Shown here piece by piece: positions 47,539 through 47,600 of a stretch of DNA of 47,600 bases (positions within the stretch are counted from its first letter, which is position 1; each line of letters starts with the position of its first letter). This DNA is from a virus, in IMG/VR virus record IMGVR_UViG_3300031673_000092, positions 1-47,600 of that record, one strand, 5' to 3'. The position numbers and the translations under genes were made by a program. Under the pieces are notes generated by a model that was not told the DNA's origin, made no database searches, and saw nothing but the letters and a program-made list of their open reading frames with translations.

Positions 47539-47600
47539 TGGCCGACGACGTGACGCTGCGAGAGTGCGCCGTGGCAATGCTCACGCGCTGGATGCCAGTG
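47459..47600. repeat. terminal direct repeat, right copy
   Basis: Matches 1-142 except C at 47474 where the left copy has A. See the left copy for what this means for genome form. Confidence 0.95.
47538..47600 (+). CDS. 5' part of the small hypothetical gene complete at 80-289
   Basis: First 21 codons, identical to those at 80-142, cut by the window edge. The gene continues across the circle junction. Confidence 0.7.
   Translation, partial: MADDVTLRECAVAMLTRWMPV

Overview
The window is one complete tailed-phage (siphovirus-type) genome in circular form. Bases 1-142 recur at 47459-47600 with a single difference, so the unit genome is about 47,458 bp and the gene cut by the left edge is the same gene as the last full one. 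The DNA is GC-rich, with Shine-Dalgarno sites and near-consensus sigma-70 promoters. The host is not named by the sequence. A membrane-anchored protein with a long Thr/Ala/Pro (TATATAT-type) stalk resembles surface proteins common in Chloroflexota, so a Chloroflexota host is a reasonable but unproven guess.

Layout. (1) A lysogeny switch lies at about 36.4-37.4 kb: a leftward HTH repressor, a rightward Cro-like protein and a consensus rightward promoter with repeated TTGTCGTC sites. (2) An early rightward run starts at 37158, passes through the circle junction and ends near 6285 at a clear hairpin terminator (6315-6344). It carries small early genes, a recombination set (XPF/ERCC4-like nuclease, RecT-like annealing protein, Cas4/RecB-like nuclease), a RAMP-like protein followed by a five-base-periodic GC tract, a HARP+DnaJ-like fusion, a vWA protein, a ParB+DNA methylase fusion, a RecA-fold helicase-type ATPase and a prim-pol/zinc-finger primase. 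A near-perfect 45-bp dyad between the last two is a candidate replication origin. (3) The late run, 6365-32255, holds the holin, terminases, an HNH gene, portal, head, neck, tail tube, a frameshifted tail chaperone, tape measure, baseplate, fibre and lysis genes (M23 peptidase, GH-A-type glycosidase). It ends at a strong hairpin. (4) The leftward arm, 37017-32354, carries repressor, surface protein and large serine integrase, then a likely attP overlapping the integrase stop codon, then four small genes with their own promoter that would sit at one prophage end.

The genome reads as a temperate phage with a serine integrase. The most unusual parts are the RAMP-like gene with its GC-periodic tract and structured RNA (43.3-44.3 kb), the attP, the origin dyad, two promoters firing head-on into the repressor with a 46-residue ORF, three repeated hairpin/RBS cassettes in the leftward small-gene operon, and a reverse-strand membrane-protein gene with its own promoter inside the tail genes.
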